Counted from the first letter of the stretch, positions 32,758 to 42,869 are shown. The stretch: DNA of 64,000 nt from Amblyomma americanum (GCF_052857255.1 NC_135498.1:159325124-159389123); one strand, 5' to 3'. Program-made: numbers and translations. Notes: generated by a model from the letters alone, not told the origin.

Positions 32758-35646
32758 TTGACTGCTGGTGTGAACACGATGGCGGAAACAGAACGCTTAG
32801 TCGCACTCGGTAAGGAGTTGGGTCTGGAGGGAGCAGAGCTGCGCGAGTTCCTGAGGGAAGAGAGAGCGGCAGAACGCGAGCGCCGCAGGCTGGAAGACGA
32901 GCGAGAGAAAGAGCGTGATGCGCGGGAGAAGGACCGAGATGCGCGGGATGCGCGGGAGAAGGAGCGCTCTGATCGAAAACTCCAGGAAATTGATAAGGAG
33001 ATGGCACTCCTTCAGTTAAGGGCAAATTCCAACATTAGTGGCAGTTCGGTCAGCGAACCGAGCTCGTCGACGATGCCAACCCGAGCGCTTGGAGTTCGTC
33101 CACACAAGTTGATGGCCCCATTTAACGAAAAGGGTGATGACCTGGACGCGTATCTGACGCGGTTTGAGTGGGTGGCGGAAGCCCAACAGTGGCCACGGGA
33201 GCAGTGGGCCACTGCGCTTAGCACTTGCCTCACAGGAGAAGCATTGAATGTGTTTGGCCGAATGCCGGCTCCTGACTCGAATGACTACGATAAAGTGAAG
33301 CTTGCGCTGCTCCTCAGATTTCGGTTGACAGAAGAGCGATTCCACCAGAAGTTTCGGAACGAAACGCCCAACGACCACGAGACTCCCTCGCAGTTCGTGT
33401 CTCGACTGGGGAACTACTGGGGAAGATGGATAGAACTGTCGAAAACAGACAAGACATACGAGGGGGTGAAAGGGCTAATTTTAGCCAAGCAATTGTTGGA
33501 AAACTGTGCGCCTGCAATGGTGACGTTTATAAGAGAAAAGCGGAGCACGGACCTGAAGGAATTGGTTCAACGAGCAGATGAATATGTGATGGCACGAGGG
33601 ACCAACAACTTTGGCCGAAGAGGCTCCAAGACGGATAGCCTGGTCGCTGGCCAGATGACCGAACAGCCGCGTGGCCCGGGGACGCGTTCACGGTGCTACA
33701 TCTGCTCGCGACCAGGGCACATTGCGGCACAGTGCAGGGCGAACCGTGGCCCTCCAGTGCAAAAGAATCGGACACCATCTACCTCCGGGAACGTGTCTAC
33801 ATGTATTGAGGATGGCTATTTAGAATTGAAGGGTGGACAACGTGTCCCGGTCGTCAGCATGACTGCGTTGTCAGGGGCGCCTGACTTGCCGGTCGTAGAG
33901 GGCTTGATCAGTGGAAGGAAGGGTCGAGTGTTCAGGTATACAGGTTGTAACATGGTGATCGTCAACCGCAGCTTCGTGAAGGACGAAGAAATGACTGGTG
34001 ACTACCGGATCGTGTACTTGATAGACCGCTCTGCTAAGTTCTTGCCTGAGGCCCGCATTCATATCGACACCCCATACTACCGAGGGGAAGTTACAGCAGG
34101 GTGCATGGAGGAGCCCCTCTTCGACCTTGTCCTCGGAAACATTGAAGGGGTAAGACGTCCAGGAGCACCAGATACTGAGTGGAAACTGCAGAATTCGGAA
34201 GAGACAGAAGCTCCTCCAAGGGAGCACCATGATTCATGCGACAAGTGCCCCGACCAGGTTACCATGCCCACGGCGGCGGTCACAACCCGCCAGCAAGCGG
34301 CCCGACAATCCCAAGGGGGATTCCGTAAGCTACGGGCGCCTGCTACTCTCCCTGATGTCAGCCCTGACCAGATGAGGCAAGACCAACGGGAGGACAGTAG
34401 CCTCCTAGTTTGCTTCGAGGCAGACAAGCAGAGAAAGAGGACGAGGTGCAAGGGAGGCAGTTCGTTCACATTCGGTCTCCGGGATGGCCTGCTGTACCGA
34501 GAGTACGTTCCAGGCACCGGAGCGAAGACGACACAGCTCGTGGTGCCCCAGAAGCATCGCGAGAAGGTTCTCCAGTTGGCACATGGGGGGCTGATGGCAG
34601 GGCATCTCGGCAGAAAAAAGACAACAGACCGCATTCTCGCGGACTTCTTTTGGCCGGGTTTACAGGGAGATGTGAGCAGGTTTGTCGCATCGTGCGACAT
34701 ATGCCAGAAAACCGTGGCGCGAGGCGCAGTGCGGAAGGTTCCCTTGGAGCGGGTGCCTCTCGTTGACATCCCCTTCAGCAAAGTCGCTGTGGATATAGTG
34801 GGACCCCTCAAGCCTACCACACGCCGAGGCAACCGCTATATTCTGACGTTGATAGATTACGCCACCCGATTTCCAGAGGCAGTAGCCCTGCCAAGTATCG
34901 AGACAGAGAGGGTCGCCGAGGCACTTCTGCATATATTTGCACGGGTAGGAGTACCGGAAGAGATGCTCAGCGATCGAGGATCAAACTTTACTTCCGAACT
35001 TATGGCTGAGGTGGGGCGCCTTTTATCTCCGCGGCTGAAAACGACGACTCCCTACCACCCCATGGCGAATGGTCTGGTGGAGAAAATGAATGGCACCTTG
35101 AAGAAGATGTTGCGTCGGATGTGTGCTGAACAGCCCAAGGACTGGGATAGATTCATCGAACCTCTTCTTTTCGCTTACCGGGAGGTAGCCCAGGCGAGCA
35201 CGGGTTTCTCACCATTTGAGCTCCTTTATGGACGCAATGTGCAGGGACCGCTTGCCATCTTACGAGAACTGTGGACGGGCAGTAGGATTGAGGAAGAGGT
35301 GAAGACAGCTTACGAGTATGTCATTGACCTTAAAGAAAGATTGGAGACGACGTGCCAAATTGCTAACGAAGCACTGACCCAAGCAGGAGAGCAGTACAAG
35401 GCATACTATGACAATCGAGCCCGGCCACGACAGCTGCAAGAGGGGGACCAAGTGCTTCTTTTATTGCCCACTGAGCATAACAAACTCACCATGAAATGGA
35501 AGGAACCCTATCCAGTCGTGGGAAGAAAAGGCGAAGTGGATTACGTTGTTGACGTCGAGGGCACTACGAGAATGTTTCATATCAACATGTTAAAGAAATA
35601 TAATGCCCGCGAGACGCGACCAGAACTCAGACTGTTGCTACAGTAG
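32758..35646 (+). CDS. Gypsy-A Gag-protease-integrase polyprotein
   Basis: 962 codons; the likelier start is the ATG at 32779 (MAETERLVALG). Gag: a highly charged Arg/Glu/Asp helix (residues 30-75), capsid-like region (100-280), zinc knuckle CYICSRPGHIAAQC (313-326). Protease-like region 350-450: the active-site segment reads YTGCN, with Tyr 394 where the family has Asp. Integrase 570-880: HHCC zinc domain ending CDICQK, then the DDE core with Asp 679 (VDIVGP), Asp 739 (SDRGSNF) and Glu 775 (LVEKMNG), 35 residues between the last two; C-terminal strand-rich region 890-950. Integrase joins element cDNA to the chromosome. The frame is open; the protease change would prevent self-processing if the alignment is right. 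Stops at TAG 35644-35646. Confidence 0.88.
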   Translation: MTAGVNTMAETERLVALGKELGLEGAELREFLREERAAERERRRLEDEREKERDAREKDRDARDAREKERSDRKLQEIDKEMALLQLRANSNISGSSVSEPSSSTMPTRALGVRPHKLMAPFNEKGDDLDAYLTRFEWVAEAQQWPREQWATALSTCLTGEALNVFGRMPAPDSNDYDKVKLALLLRFRLTEERFHQKFRNETPNDHETPSQFVSRLGNYWGRWIELSKTDKTYEGVKGLILAKQLLENCAPAMVTFIREKRSTDLKELVQRADEYVMARGTNNFGRRGSKTDSLVAGQMTEQPRGPGTRSRCYICSRPGHIAAQCRANRGPPVQKNRTPSTSGNVSTCIEDGYLELKGGQRVPVVSMTALSGAPDLPVVEGLISGRKGRVFRYTGCNMVIVNRSFVKDEEMTGDYRIVYLIDRSAKFLPEARIHIDTPYYRGEVTAGCMEEPLFDLVLGNIEGVRRPGAPDTEWKLQNSEETEAPPREHHDSCDKCPDQVTMPTAAVTTRQQAARQSQGGFRKLRAPATLPDVSPDQMRQDQREDSSLLVCFEADKQRKRTRCKGGSSFTFGLRDGLLYREYVPGTGAKTTQLVVPQKHREKVLQLAHGGLMAGHLGRKKTTDRILADFFWPGLQGDVSRFVASCDICQKTVARGAVRKVPLERVPLVDIPFSKVAVDIVGPLKPTTRRGNRYILTLIDYATRFPEAVALPSIETERVAEALLHIFARVGVPEEMLSDRGSNFTSELMAEVGRLLSPRLKTTTPYHPMANGLVEKMNGTLKKMLRRMCAEQPKDWDRFIEPLLFAYREVAQASTGFSPFELLYGRNVQGPLAILRELWTGSRIEEEVKTAYEYVIDLKERLETTCQIANEALTQAGEQYKAYYDNRARPRQLQEGDQVLLLLPTEHNKLTMKWKEPYPVVGRKGEVDYVVDVEGTTRMFHINMLKKYNARETRPELRLLLQ

Positions 35647-35672
35647 CAGCGGATGAGGCGTGCACCGAGCTG

Positions 35673-36980
35673 ATGTGGCCATTGGATGAGCAGGTGGGCC
35701 CCCAAGACATCGCCATAGCGGGCCAACTGACACCGCAACAGGTGAAGGAACTGCGGGGACTGGCGGTAACCTATCAGGACGTTTTCACGGAACAAACAGG
35801 CTTCACGACATGGGCTGAGTGCTCTTTACCTACGACAACGAATAAGCCCATCTATGTGAAGCAATATCCTGAGGCAGTCCAGCAAGCAGTCGAGAAAGAG
35901 GTGTCCAGCATGCTACAGATGGGAGTGATTGAGAAATCACGCTCCCCGCACAACGCCCCGTACTTCTCTAAAATGGATCTTGCAAAGGGATATTGGCAAG
36001 TGCCTCTGGAGGAAGAGTCAAAAGAAAAGACCGCCTTTTCAACTCCCAGCGGACATTACCAGTTCAAAAACATGCCATTCGGCATAAAAACGGCACCGGC
36101 AGTATTCGCAAAGCTAATGAGGAGAGTGCTCGAAGGAATTGACAACATCTACCACTATTATGACGATGTTTTGGTAGCGACAGAAAGCTGGCAGGACCAC
36201 ATGACAGCACTCCGCCTCGCTCTCGCACGGATACGGGCAGCCGGACTGACGATCCATCCAAAGAAGTGTCACTTGGGTTTTGAGGAACTCTCTTTCCTCG
36301 GGCACACCATTGGAAGGGGCAGCCTAGGCCCAATGAAGGCCATTTTGGGCAAGATCCGCAATTCTCCGAGACCGAAGACCAAGCGCCAAGTTCGGGCATT
36401 CTTGGGACTGTCGGGTTACTACCGGGAGTTCATACCAAACTACGCCAGTGTTGCGGCTCCCCTGACGGACCTGACTAAGAAGCTGATGCCCAACACCGTT
36501 AAGTGGGGGGACCGGGAGCAACACGCCTTCACAGAACTGAAGCGGCTGCTCTCAGAGCCACCCATCCTACAGGTGGCTGATTTCAAAAAAGATTTCGTCC
36601 TTTGCATAGACGCCTACGACCAGGGTCTTGGGGCGGTGCTCCTCCAGGGAAAAGAGGGGGTGCTGCACCCCGTCGCCTACGCAAGTAGGAAGCTACTACA
36701 AAGAGAGCGAGCCTACTCAGCAGTCGAGAAGGAAGGCCTCGCAATCGTTTGGGCCATCAAACGATTTAATTTTTTTTTGTATGGGCGAAAGTTCACCCTC
36801 CAGACCGATCACCAACCACTCAAATACATCCGCGAGGCGCAGTTCATGAACTCGCGACTGCTCCGTTGGGCCCTCCTACTCCAGGAGTATGATTTCACGG
36901 TCGAAAACATACGTGGGAAAGACAATGTCGGGGCTGATTACCTCAGCCGGGGTTTGGGAGCCCGTCGCCCGACGAGTTGA
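35673..36980 (+). pseudogene. Gypsy-A reverse transcriptase-RNase H with in-frame RT deletion
   Basis: Frame lies -1 relative to the upstream polyprotein and is open well before ATG 35673, overlapping its end, so it was probably joined by a frameshift or by a lost base. RT: KSRSPHNAP is followed directly by YFSKMDLAKGYW. In the family about 45 residues (fingers/palm, including the KDG and R-C-DYR-type motifs) stand between them, so a ~135-bp in-frame deletion near 35962 is inferred. FSKMD retains the first catalytic Asp; HYYDD (Asp 36162-36167) has the other two; FLGHTIG and FLGLSGYYR follow. RNase H has CIDAYDQG, EKEGLAIVW, TDHQPLKY and ADYLSR. Ends at TGA 36978-36980. Probably inactive RT. 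Confidence 0.85.
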
Positions 36981-37239
36981 TGATCTCTAGAGATCAAGAA
37001 TTTTTCGCTTGAATTTGTGTAACGAGTTCGTTCTTCAGCGTGTGTCTATTAAATGCTTGTGCACGCCTGTATTCCGCAGTAATATGTCAGTGGGTTTTGC
37101 CTGTATTTCGCAGTATTATCTGGATGTGTCTGTGCTATGTATTCAGTACAATATGCATGCCGCACACAGCGAAGCGCGCGCGACTTCTGTTTTTGATATG
37201 GTAATGTTATCAGGGATAACATTCTTGACACGGGGGTGG
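36981..37239 (+). other. Gypsy-A 3' untranslated region
   Basis: No coding frame; ends in the purine tract before the 3' LTR. Confidence 0.6.
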
Positions 37240-38077
37240 TGAAACAGAATTCGCGCTGGTTGCGATTTTGCCCCGCGGCGGTTAAGCCCGGCGACGGGGC
37301 TCCATCCTGGACATCCGCGCCTGCACCCCCCCCCCCCCCCCCCCTCCTCTTCTGTCTGGTCTCCGACCGGGAGAAAGCAGTTGTTTGGCCGATGACCTCT
37401 TGTACGTTCGTCGCAGCCTCTGATTCGTCGGCCCCGGGCCCCGGGCTGTCCGGGGACTGTGAGAGAGGGAGATGGGGACGCTGCGGGGGGGACTGTAGAA
37501 TGCGGCGGAGGGTAGTCGGAGTGGAGATTTTGGATGTGGCGGTGTGCTGGCTAACCGCGCGTGTGTGTGAAGTGTCAGCCGAGAGGTGGTCGGCTCGTCG
37601 CGAAGTGTCTGGCCAGCGAGTAGCGACTCTGGGGACCCGGCAGCGACAGCCCGACGCCATCTCGGACCGGACCTCAACCACCCGAACAGCTAAGCCCCGC
37701 CACTCCCGCCTTTACGAACTCTATCCTTAATTCTGTCCTTAAAAAGCGCTTTGTATACTTGTATTTCTTCTCATCTGTCATCTTAGCCTTTGTGTGCAGA
37801 ATCTAAAACTTGTTCTGTCTGTTCAGTTCCCATGTTTTGTTGTAATTGATGACATGATAAGTGTTGTTCCGCTTTGCTAATTAAATTCCTTCACCCTTAT
37901 TACCGACTCCTGTGTCGTGCCTCCGGTCAGCCGCTGGTCAGGCGTGGACCTATCGCCGGTTAGCCACTCGGTCCTGCTTAAGGTCTGGCACCTGGGTGGA
38001 AGTGTTTGTCTCTCCTCCCCTAGAATTGGTATCAGAGAGTGTGGAGCCCATTGTATGCGTGCTCCCACTCCGTGACA
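37240..38077 (+). repeat. Gypsy-A 3' LTR
   Basis: 838 bp; longer than the 5' copy mainly through a 20-base C run at about 37326. Preceded by the purine-rich ACGGGGGTGG, a likely polypurine tract. Confidence 0.92.
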
Positions 38078-38215
38078 AAGAGGCAGCCGGAGCTCCTCTG
38101 ACCACGTGAGTAGGGACTTGCCGTTGCTTAACCCTTTCGCTGTCGCGGACGTACCGATACGTCTTGTGGAACTGTTCGGACGAACAGGAAGGGGCTTCCA
38201 AATTTCTCAAAAAAG

Positions 38216-38852
38216 ATGAAAAAAGGGGAAGTGGAGTCATATCATACCAAGACGCTTCTTGCGTTCAAATGGCATGACAAGAGAGATGTACATGTACTAA
38301 CGTCGATGCATAATGCACGTCTGGAAGACACAGGGAAGGTCGATAGGGTAACAGGCGAAAACAAGCAAAAGCCCGCATGTGTTCTCGAATACAATATGAA
38401 GATGGGATTAGTGGACAAGATGGACATGATGATGAGTTTCGCTGAAAGCATTAGGAAGAGCCTCAAGTGGTACAAAAAGCTTGTTTCATATTATGGACAT
38501 GTGACATCTGAATGCCTTCACCTTGTGGCGTGAAAATGGTGGACGAAAAACATTCGGCGAATTTCGCTTGAATGTCGTGTACCAACTGATACAAGAGTTC
38601 CACACTGCTAGGAGGAGAGGTGGAAAACGGAGCGGTGATGACCCGACGAGGCTCACGGCACGACACTTTCCCCAGATGGTTCATCCGAGCGAAGCCAAAG
38701 GGAGCCGCACCCAACGGAGGTGTCACGTGTGTGCGAACACTGTTCGAGGGCAAAAGAAAAGGAAAGACACCCGTGTGATGTGCGCTGAGTGCGACAAAGG
38801 CTTGTGCCTGGACCCATGCTTCAAGATCTACCACACTCTCAAGAAATATTGA
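38216..38852 (+). pseudogene. piggyBac transposase C-terminal remnant with zinc domain
   Basis: Frame 38216-38533 reads LLAFKWHDKRDVHVLTSMHN and KPACVLEYNMKMGLVDKMDM, the region of the third catalytic Asp. A frameshift near 38500 moves to a frame with NAFTLWRENGGRKTFGEFRL and a cysteine-rich domain (RRCHVCANTVRG, MCAECDKGLCLDPCF) ending at TGA 38850-38852. The zinc domain binds the element ends in characterised piggyBac enzymes. The first two catalytic Asp segments are deleted. Confidence 0.8.
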
Positions 38853-38902
38853 GCAGTGTTTTTTTTTTTTCATGTTATCCTCATTTATCTCATTTATAGT
38901 CA

Positions 38903-38930
38903 TGCTGATGATGATGATGATGATGTTGTT
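38903..38930 (+). repeat. (GAT)n microsatellite
   Basis: GCTGATGATGATGATGATGA in the 3' UTR of the piggyBac derivative. Confidence 0.7.
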
Positions 38931-39084
38931 TACCAAATGCTGCAGAACACTGAAATGTGCATATTCCATTGACTATTTTATTTGTATACCAATAATAATC
39001 ACAAATAAATTGCTATGCTCGTTCCCTGAAACCAAGCCGACACTGGGGGTGCGTCACGGCCAGAAAGGCCCGACAGCGAAAGGG

Positions 39085-39516
39085 TTAAAGGCGGCATTAA
39101 TGGGGCAACCTGCGCTAAGAGCCCCCTCGTATGACCGCCCCTTCATCCTTCAGTGCGATGCTACCGACAGGGGCATGGGAGCAGTGTTAAGCCAGCACGA
39201 CGATCTCGGAGCAGTGCATCCGGTTTTTTTTGTGAGCCGAAAGTTGACCGCAAGGGAGCAGGCTTACAGCGCGTCTGAGAAAGAATGTGTTTGTTTGGTC
39301 TGGGCCACCCAGAGACTGAGGTGCTACCTGGCAGGTTCGAGATTTACTATAGAAACTGATCACTGCCCCTTAACCTGGCTTAGAAATATGTCGCCAAAGA
39401 ATGGGAGACTGTTGCGCTGGAGTCTAGCGCTTCAAGAGCACAACTTTGAGATCCGCTACCGAAAAGGGCAGGAAAACGGGAATGCCGACGGTCTCAGTCG
39501 TAGCTTTCGTGCATAA
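39085..39516 (+). pseudogene. Gypsy-B RNase H domain fragment
   Basis: Open from the TTAA junction: LKAALMGQPALRAPSYDRPF then RNase H with ILQCDATDRGMGAVL, ASEKECVCLVW, IETDHCPLTWL and GNADGLSR, ending at TAA 39514-39516. All four acidic positions are present. The upstream RT is lost and the piggyBac derivative sits at the break. Typical gypsy pol C-terminal part. Confidence 0.85.
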
Positions 39517-39990
39517 TCTGGCGTAAAATGCCCTAATGCTCGAGAAAAGCTACCGTCCATCATTTTTGGTTTTAGTTTTTTTTTCTTGCTTCTCCGTACC
39601 TACCTCACTGCTGAAAAAAAAAAAATTAGTTTCTTACCAAATTTCAGACGCACGTCTTTCACGAAAAAAAGGAAAAACAAAAAGAGGAACTAGTTTTGGT
39701 TCAGCAGATTTCCGAGCGTGAGCTGTTGGCGAGGGCTAAGTCATCCAAAATTTGCAGCCATATTGCTCCGTATTAAAGACCTGGCAATGTTCTGAGGCTG
39801 GCCGCGTACTGCCTAGCCGGAGGTAGGGGCTGAGCTCAGATCTGGTCGCTAATGCTACCTTGAGGACCCTTGCCAGCTGTGCCGGTCAAGTGGGCTGACT
39901 ACTACGAGGCCGACTGGGACTCTGACGCCCATTCGTGGTGCATCGACTAGCTGCTACCACTTTGTGGCGTCTTCTTGGCGGCGGACGGAT
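39517..39990 (+). other. Gypsy-B 3' untranslated region
   Basis: Non-coding; oligo-T and oligo-A runs near 39577-39625, no recognisable gene. Confidence 0.5.
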
Positions 39991-40731
39991 TGTTGTGATC
40001 GGAGGCCCCGACAGCAGGAACAGATGAGCCCGGCAGGCACCATCCAACTATGTTTGACCAAAGGTGCTGTCGTCCTGAGAAGAGGATTAGGAACGGCTCC
40101 TGGTGACGACGAGCTGTGACGAAAGGCCTCTAGTTCCTTCGTCCGGAGTACGGAATGCGGCGTTTCTGAACTGCGCCCTCATGTGGACCGGCAGAAAGAC
40201 CCGAACAAAGGCGCCGGACCCTCCCCGCTCGCTTGCACCTGCGCGGCCCGACAAAGCGGGGGCGGACCCGGCTGATTCATCTTACCCTCTGGAATTCACT
40301 GGGACAGTCAGGACGCATCTTTCCCACGGAGGGGATCACCGCCTACAAAGCCAACAACCTTATGCACCTGGTCAACCCGTCGGAAACCGCATTCCAGGAC
40401 CTCAAGGCGCCAGGATTCCTTATCGCCTGTGCACGTGTTTGTGAGGGCGAAGCGGTCACGGGGTTAGGGCGGAGACTATGAAGAGTGTGTCTGCCCATTG
40501 GACGCTTGACTAGCCACCGGATTCCCTAGCTAGGTGCCTAGGGAATATCCACTGTATTTAAGCCGCAATTTGGCGGGTTTCACGGCACTTCATCTCTGAC
40601 TTTAGGTCTCCCTGCTTCTGTGGTAAATATGTAAATAAACTTAAAGTTTACTAACCCTCCTGAAGGCTTCCCTCCGTCGTCTGCAGAGTTAATCGTCATG
40701 CGGTGAAGACCTTGGTCCCGATATCCAAGCA
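39991..40731 (+). repeat. Gypsy-B 3' LTR
   Basis: Second LTR copy, preceded by the purine-rich GGCGGCGGACGGA that may act as polypurine tract. Same TATTTAAG and AATAAA elements. Confidence 0.85.
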
Positions 40732-41199
40732 TATCAGCGTCTGGATAGAACCCTACGTTCTCGGCGATTCCTGCGTCCTCACGACTGAAGAGGTGACCAC
40801 AGAATCAATCTTGAACAAGGTGATCGGGGATTCTGAAGGTGATAGCGAAAGCTAAGTGGACCGCGAAGACGGGTGTGACGACATCCCCACCTACCATGAG
40901 GTGGTCGATGCGACTTACACAAAGACGCTTCGCGAGCTCTGCAGGGGCCAAAGAATCCATGCAGTCCTTGCGAGCCTATGAACGGCGCGTAATGCCATTG
41001 CTGCTGGCTAAGAAGGGCCAAAAGAAAGTGATGGACTACTTTAACCAGAAATAAAAGCTTTTCCGTGCTTGCCGTGCACCCGCAACACGTTTTGGAATTT
41101 TATTTGCATGCCAAGATACGAATTTCGACGTAACGAAATTTCAATGTAATGAAGTAAACTGCCAATTTTACCGACTTAGTTATATTGAGGTTGAACTGT
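40732..41199 (+). pseudogene. Tigger-3, last segment with 3' end
   Basis: Acidic C-terminal region (VLTTEEVTTESILNKVIGDS) and a terminal VMDYFNQK-type motif ending at TAA near 41052. The right terminal repeat ends in GTTATATTGAGGTTGAACTG/TA at about 41180-41200, an imperfect inverse of the 25354 end. Sits immediately after the Gypsy-B 3' LTR. Confidence 0.6.
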
Positions 41200-41289
41200 A
41201 TTCATCGGCCTACTGTGACACCACGACTCTCGGCGAAATTCAGGCCGACCTAACCCAATAAACAACCACAAAAGCGAGTTTTCTGATGA

Positions 41290-41470
41290 TCAATTTTTAT
41301 GGCGCAAGGGCATCTGTACCCAAAGAGTGCCATGGCACATAGATTTTTGTTCTACTGAAGGTGGGCTCAAGGACCGATTTCCCAAGCATTTCACCGTGAA
41401 TAAGCCCAAGCACCAGGCCAGGGGAAGCTTGTGCCCATTGTAACACCAGTGGGTACCCGGCGGGATCAGA
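41290..41470 (-). repeat. LINE 3' UTR fragment (LINE-B-like family)
   Basis: TTTTTATGGCGCAAGGGCATC and the following block resemble, in the same orientation, the LINE-B 3' UTR at 8825-8870 (TTTTATGGCACATAGGCAGC). Short, 5' truncated. Confidence 0.45.
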
Positions 41471-41499
41471 CAAGGATGGCGCCGACTCCTGGCGCAACG

Positions 41500-42763
41500 A
41501 CCATTTTGAAGATTGCACAATCGTACTCCGAGGAGGTTATTTTAAACGCTGATGAAACAGCATGTTATCAGCTCCTGCCGGACAAGACCATGCACTTTAA
41601 AAGTGAGAAGTGCAAGGGCAGGAAGAAGTCTCATCCCCGAGTATCCGTGCTCCTTTGCTGCAATGCACTAGGGACAAAAAAACTGAAACCTCTAATCATT
41701 GCAAATACGCCAAACCTCGCTGCCTGGAAAACGGCATTTCACTGCCATGCGACTGCAAAGCGAACAAACGGGCATGAATGACGCGAGAGTTGTTTACCAA
41801 ATGGTTGCTCAAGGTCGATGACGAGATGAGCAGGGAAAGTAGACAAATTCTCCTCATCGTGGATAACTGCTCCGCACACATCGTAAACGTATGCCTTACG
41901 AACGTGCATCTTGAATTCCTTCCACCCAACAACTCATCGTTGCTACAACCCTTAGATCAGGGGATTATAAGGTGTGTAAAAGCAGAGTTTCGGAAGCACC
42001 TAGTGCAGCGATTGTTGATAAACCTTCGGCTCGTACTCCCAACAGCCATAAATGTCCGCCAGGCTGCAGAAACGGTAAACGGGGCGTAGTGGAACGTAAA
42101 GGCCTCTAACATCAACAACTGCTTGAGGAAAGCAGGCCTTCTGAAATTGCCGCTTCACACAAGACTGCGATGACACTGATAGCATGGATGATGACAGTGC
42201 AAGAGAGTTGTGGACTGAAGTCAGTGAGAAACTCTCTGTAGACTCTTCTGTAACTTTTACCAACTACGTCGAGTCGGACAATGCTGCCCTGACGTCAGCA
42301 GAGCTGACTGTAAAAGACATCATGAGCAGCATTCGCGAGAATGAAGAGCGCGGCGAAGAAAATGAACTGGATGACGATGCCGACTCGTCGCGTGCAGACC
42401 AATCGAACGAACCTATATCTAAAGCGGAGGTTCTTGCATCCATAGGCAAACTTCGCACATTCATCGAACGTTGTAGCGATGTGCCCGATTCTGTGCATGA
42501 AGACATTGAAGAGCTCTTCCTGGAGCGCCTGTGTCGTACCCGCCAGAAGAAAATCACAGACTTCAAATAAACGAGCGCTCTCGTTTGCGTTCCTGTTCTA
42601 AAATTACATAGCTTGTTTTGTGCCCTTCCGGAAGGCACAGTATTTTCATTGTCCAGTAATATTACTATCTTTTTTAGCGAGTCTTTCGTTATTACGATAT
42701 TTCAAAAATAACGAACGATTATTTGCGACCCTGCGAAGTTCGTTGTAACGAGATTTCACTGTA
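41500..42763 (+). pseudogene. Tigger-4: pogo-like transposase remnant
   Basis: Core: LNADETACYQLLPDKTMHFK (first Asp), LIVDNCSAHIVN (second, near 41862), LLQPLDQGIIRCVKAEFRKH (third, near 41953), then NNCLRKAGLLKL after a stop at 42087-42089 and an acidic C-terminal frame (42184-42570) ending RQKKITDFK, the family's usual end. Breaks: TGA at 41779, stop 42087, stop near 42170. The N-terminal DNA-binding half is replaced by unrelated sequence. The right terminal repeat ends in CGAGATTTCACTG/TA at about 42750-42763. Confidence 0.75.
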
Positions 42764-42869
42764 AAGCACTTCACACGTAATACCACTACACTGCATTTTG
42801 AGCAGAGCGGTGAAAGGACATGCCGAACCACAGCTGTCCTGCAAGCAGAGCTGGAGCACAGGTCAGCGT

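Larger units (their letters stand above)
31848..38077 (+). mobile_element. Gypsy-A: full-length Ty3/gypsy element with integrase before RT
   Basis: 6.2 kb; LTRs 31848-32672 and 37240-38077; 5-bp TSD AAGAG at 31843-31847 and 38078-38082. Internal order: primer site, gag, protease, integrase (32758-35646), then RT and RNase H (35673-36980). Integrase upstream of RT is the arrangement known for the Gmr1-like group. The LTRs differ at about eight positions plus a poly-C length difference, so the insertion is recent compared with its surroundings. Coding defects are listed under the two genes. Confidence 0.9.
38132..39084 (+). mobile_element. piggyBac internal-deletion derivative in Gypsy-B
   Basis: 953 bp between TTAA at 38128-38131 and 39085-39088, with perfect inverted ends CCCTTTCGCTGTCG. 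TTAA duplication and the C-run end are piggyBac hallmarks. It holds only the C-terminal part of a transposase. A different subfamily from the gene at 3742. Confidence 0.88.
30104..40731 (+). mobile_element. Gypsy-B: LTR retrotransposon, internally deleted and host to three insertions
   Basis: LTRs 30104-30829 and 39991-40731 (TGTTGTGATC...CCAAGCA). Internal parts left: primer site and leader 31706-31847, a stub 38078-38131, the RNase H fragment 39085-39516 and 3' UTR 39517-39990. Inserted are LINE-C (about 30831-31705), Gypsy-A (31848-38077) and a piggyBac derivative (38132-39084). Gag, protease, most RT and integrase are absent. No matching duplication is seen outside the LTRs (GGTGT left, TATCA right). 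Order of events: Gypsy-B into Tigger-3 first, then the others. Confidence 0.75.

Noticed and set aside
34077..34832. 251-codon minus-strand frame
   Set aside because: Shadow of the integrase frame on the other strand, without domains.
42184..42570. Independent acidic protein gene
   Set aside because: The KKITDFK ending and position after the DDD core identify it as the C-terminal part of the Tigger-4 transposase.
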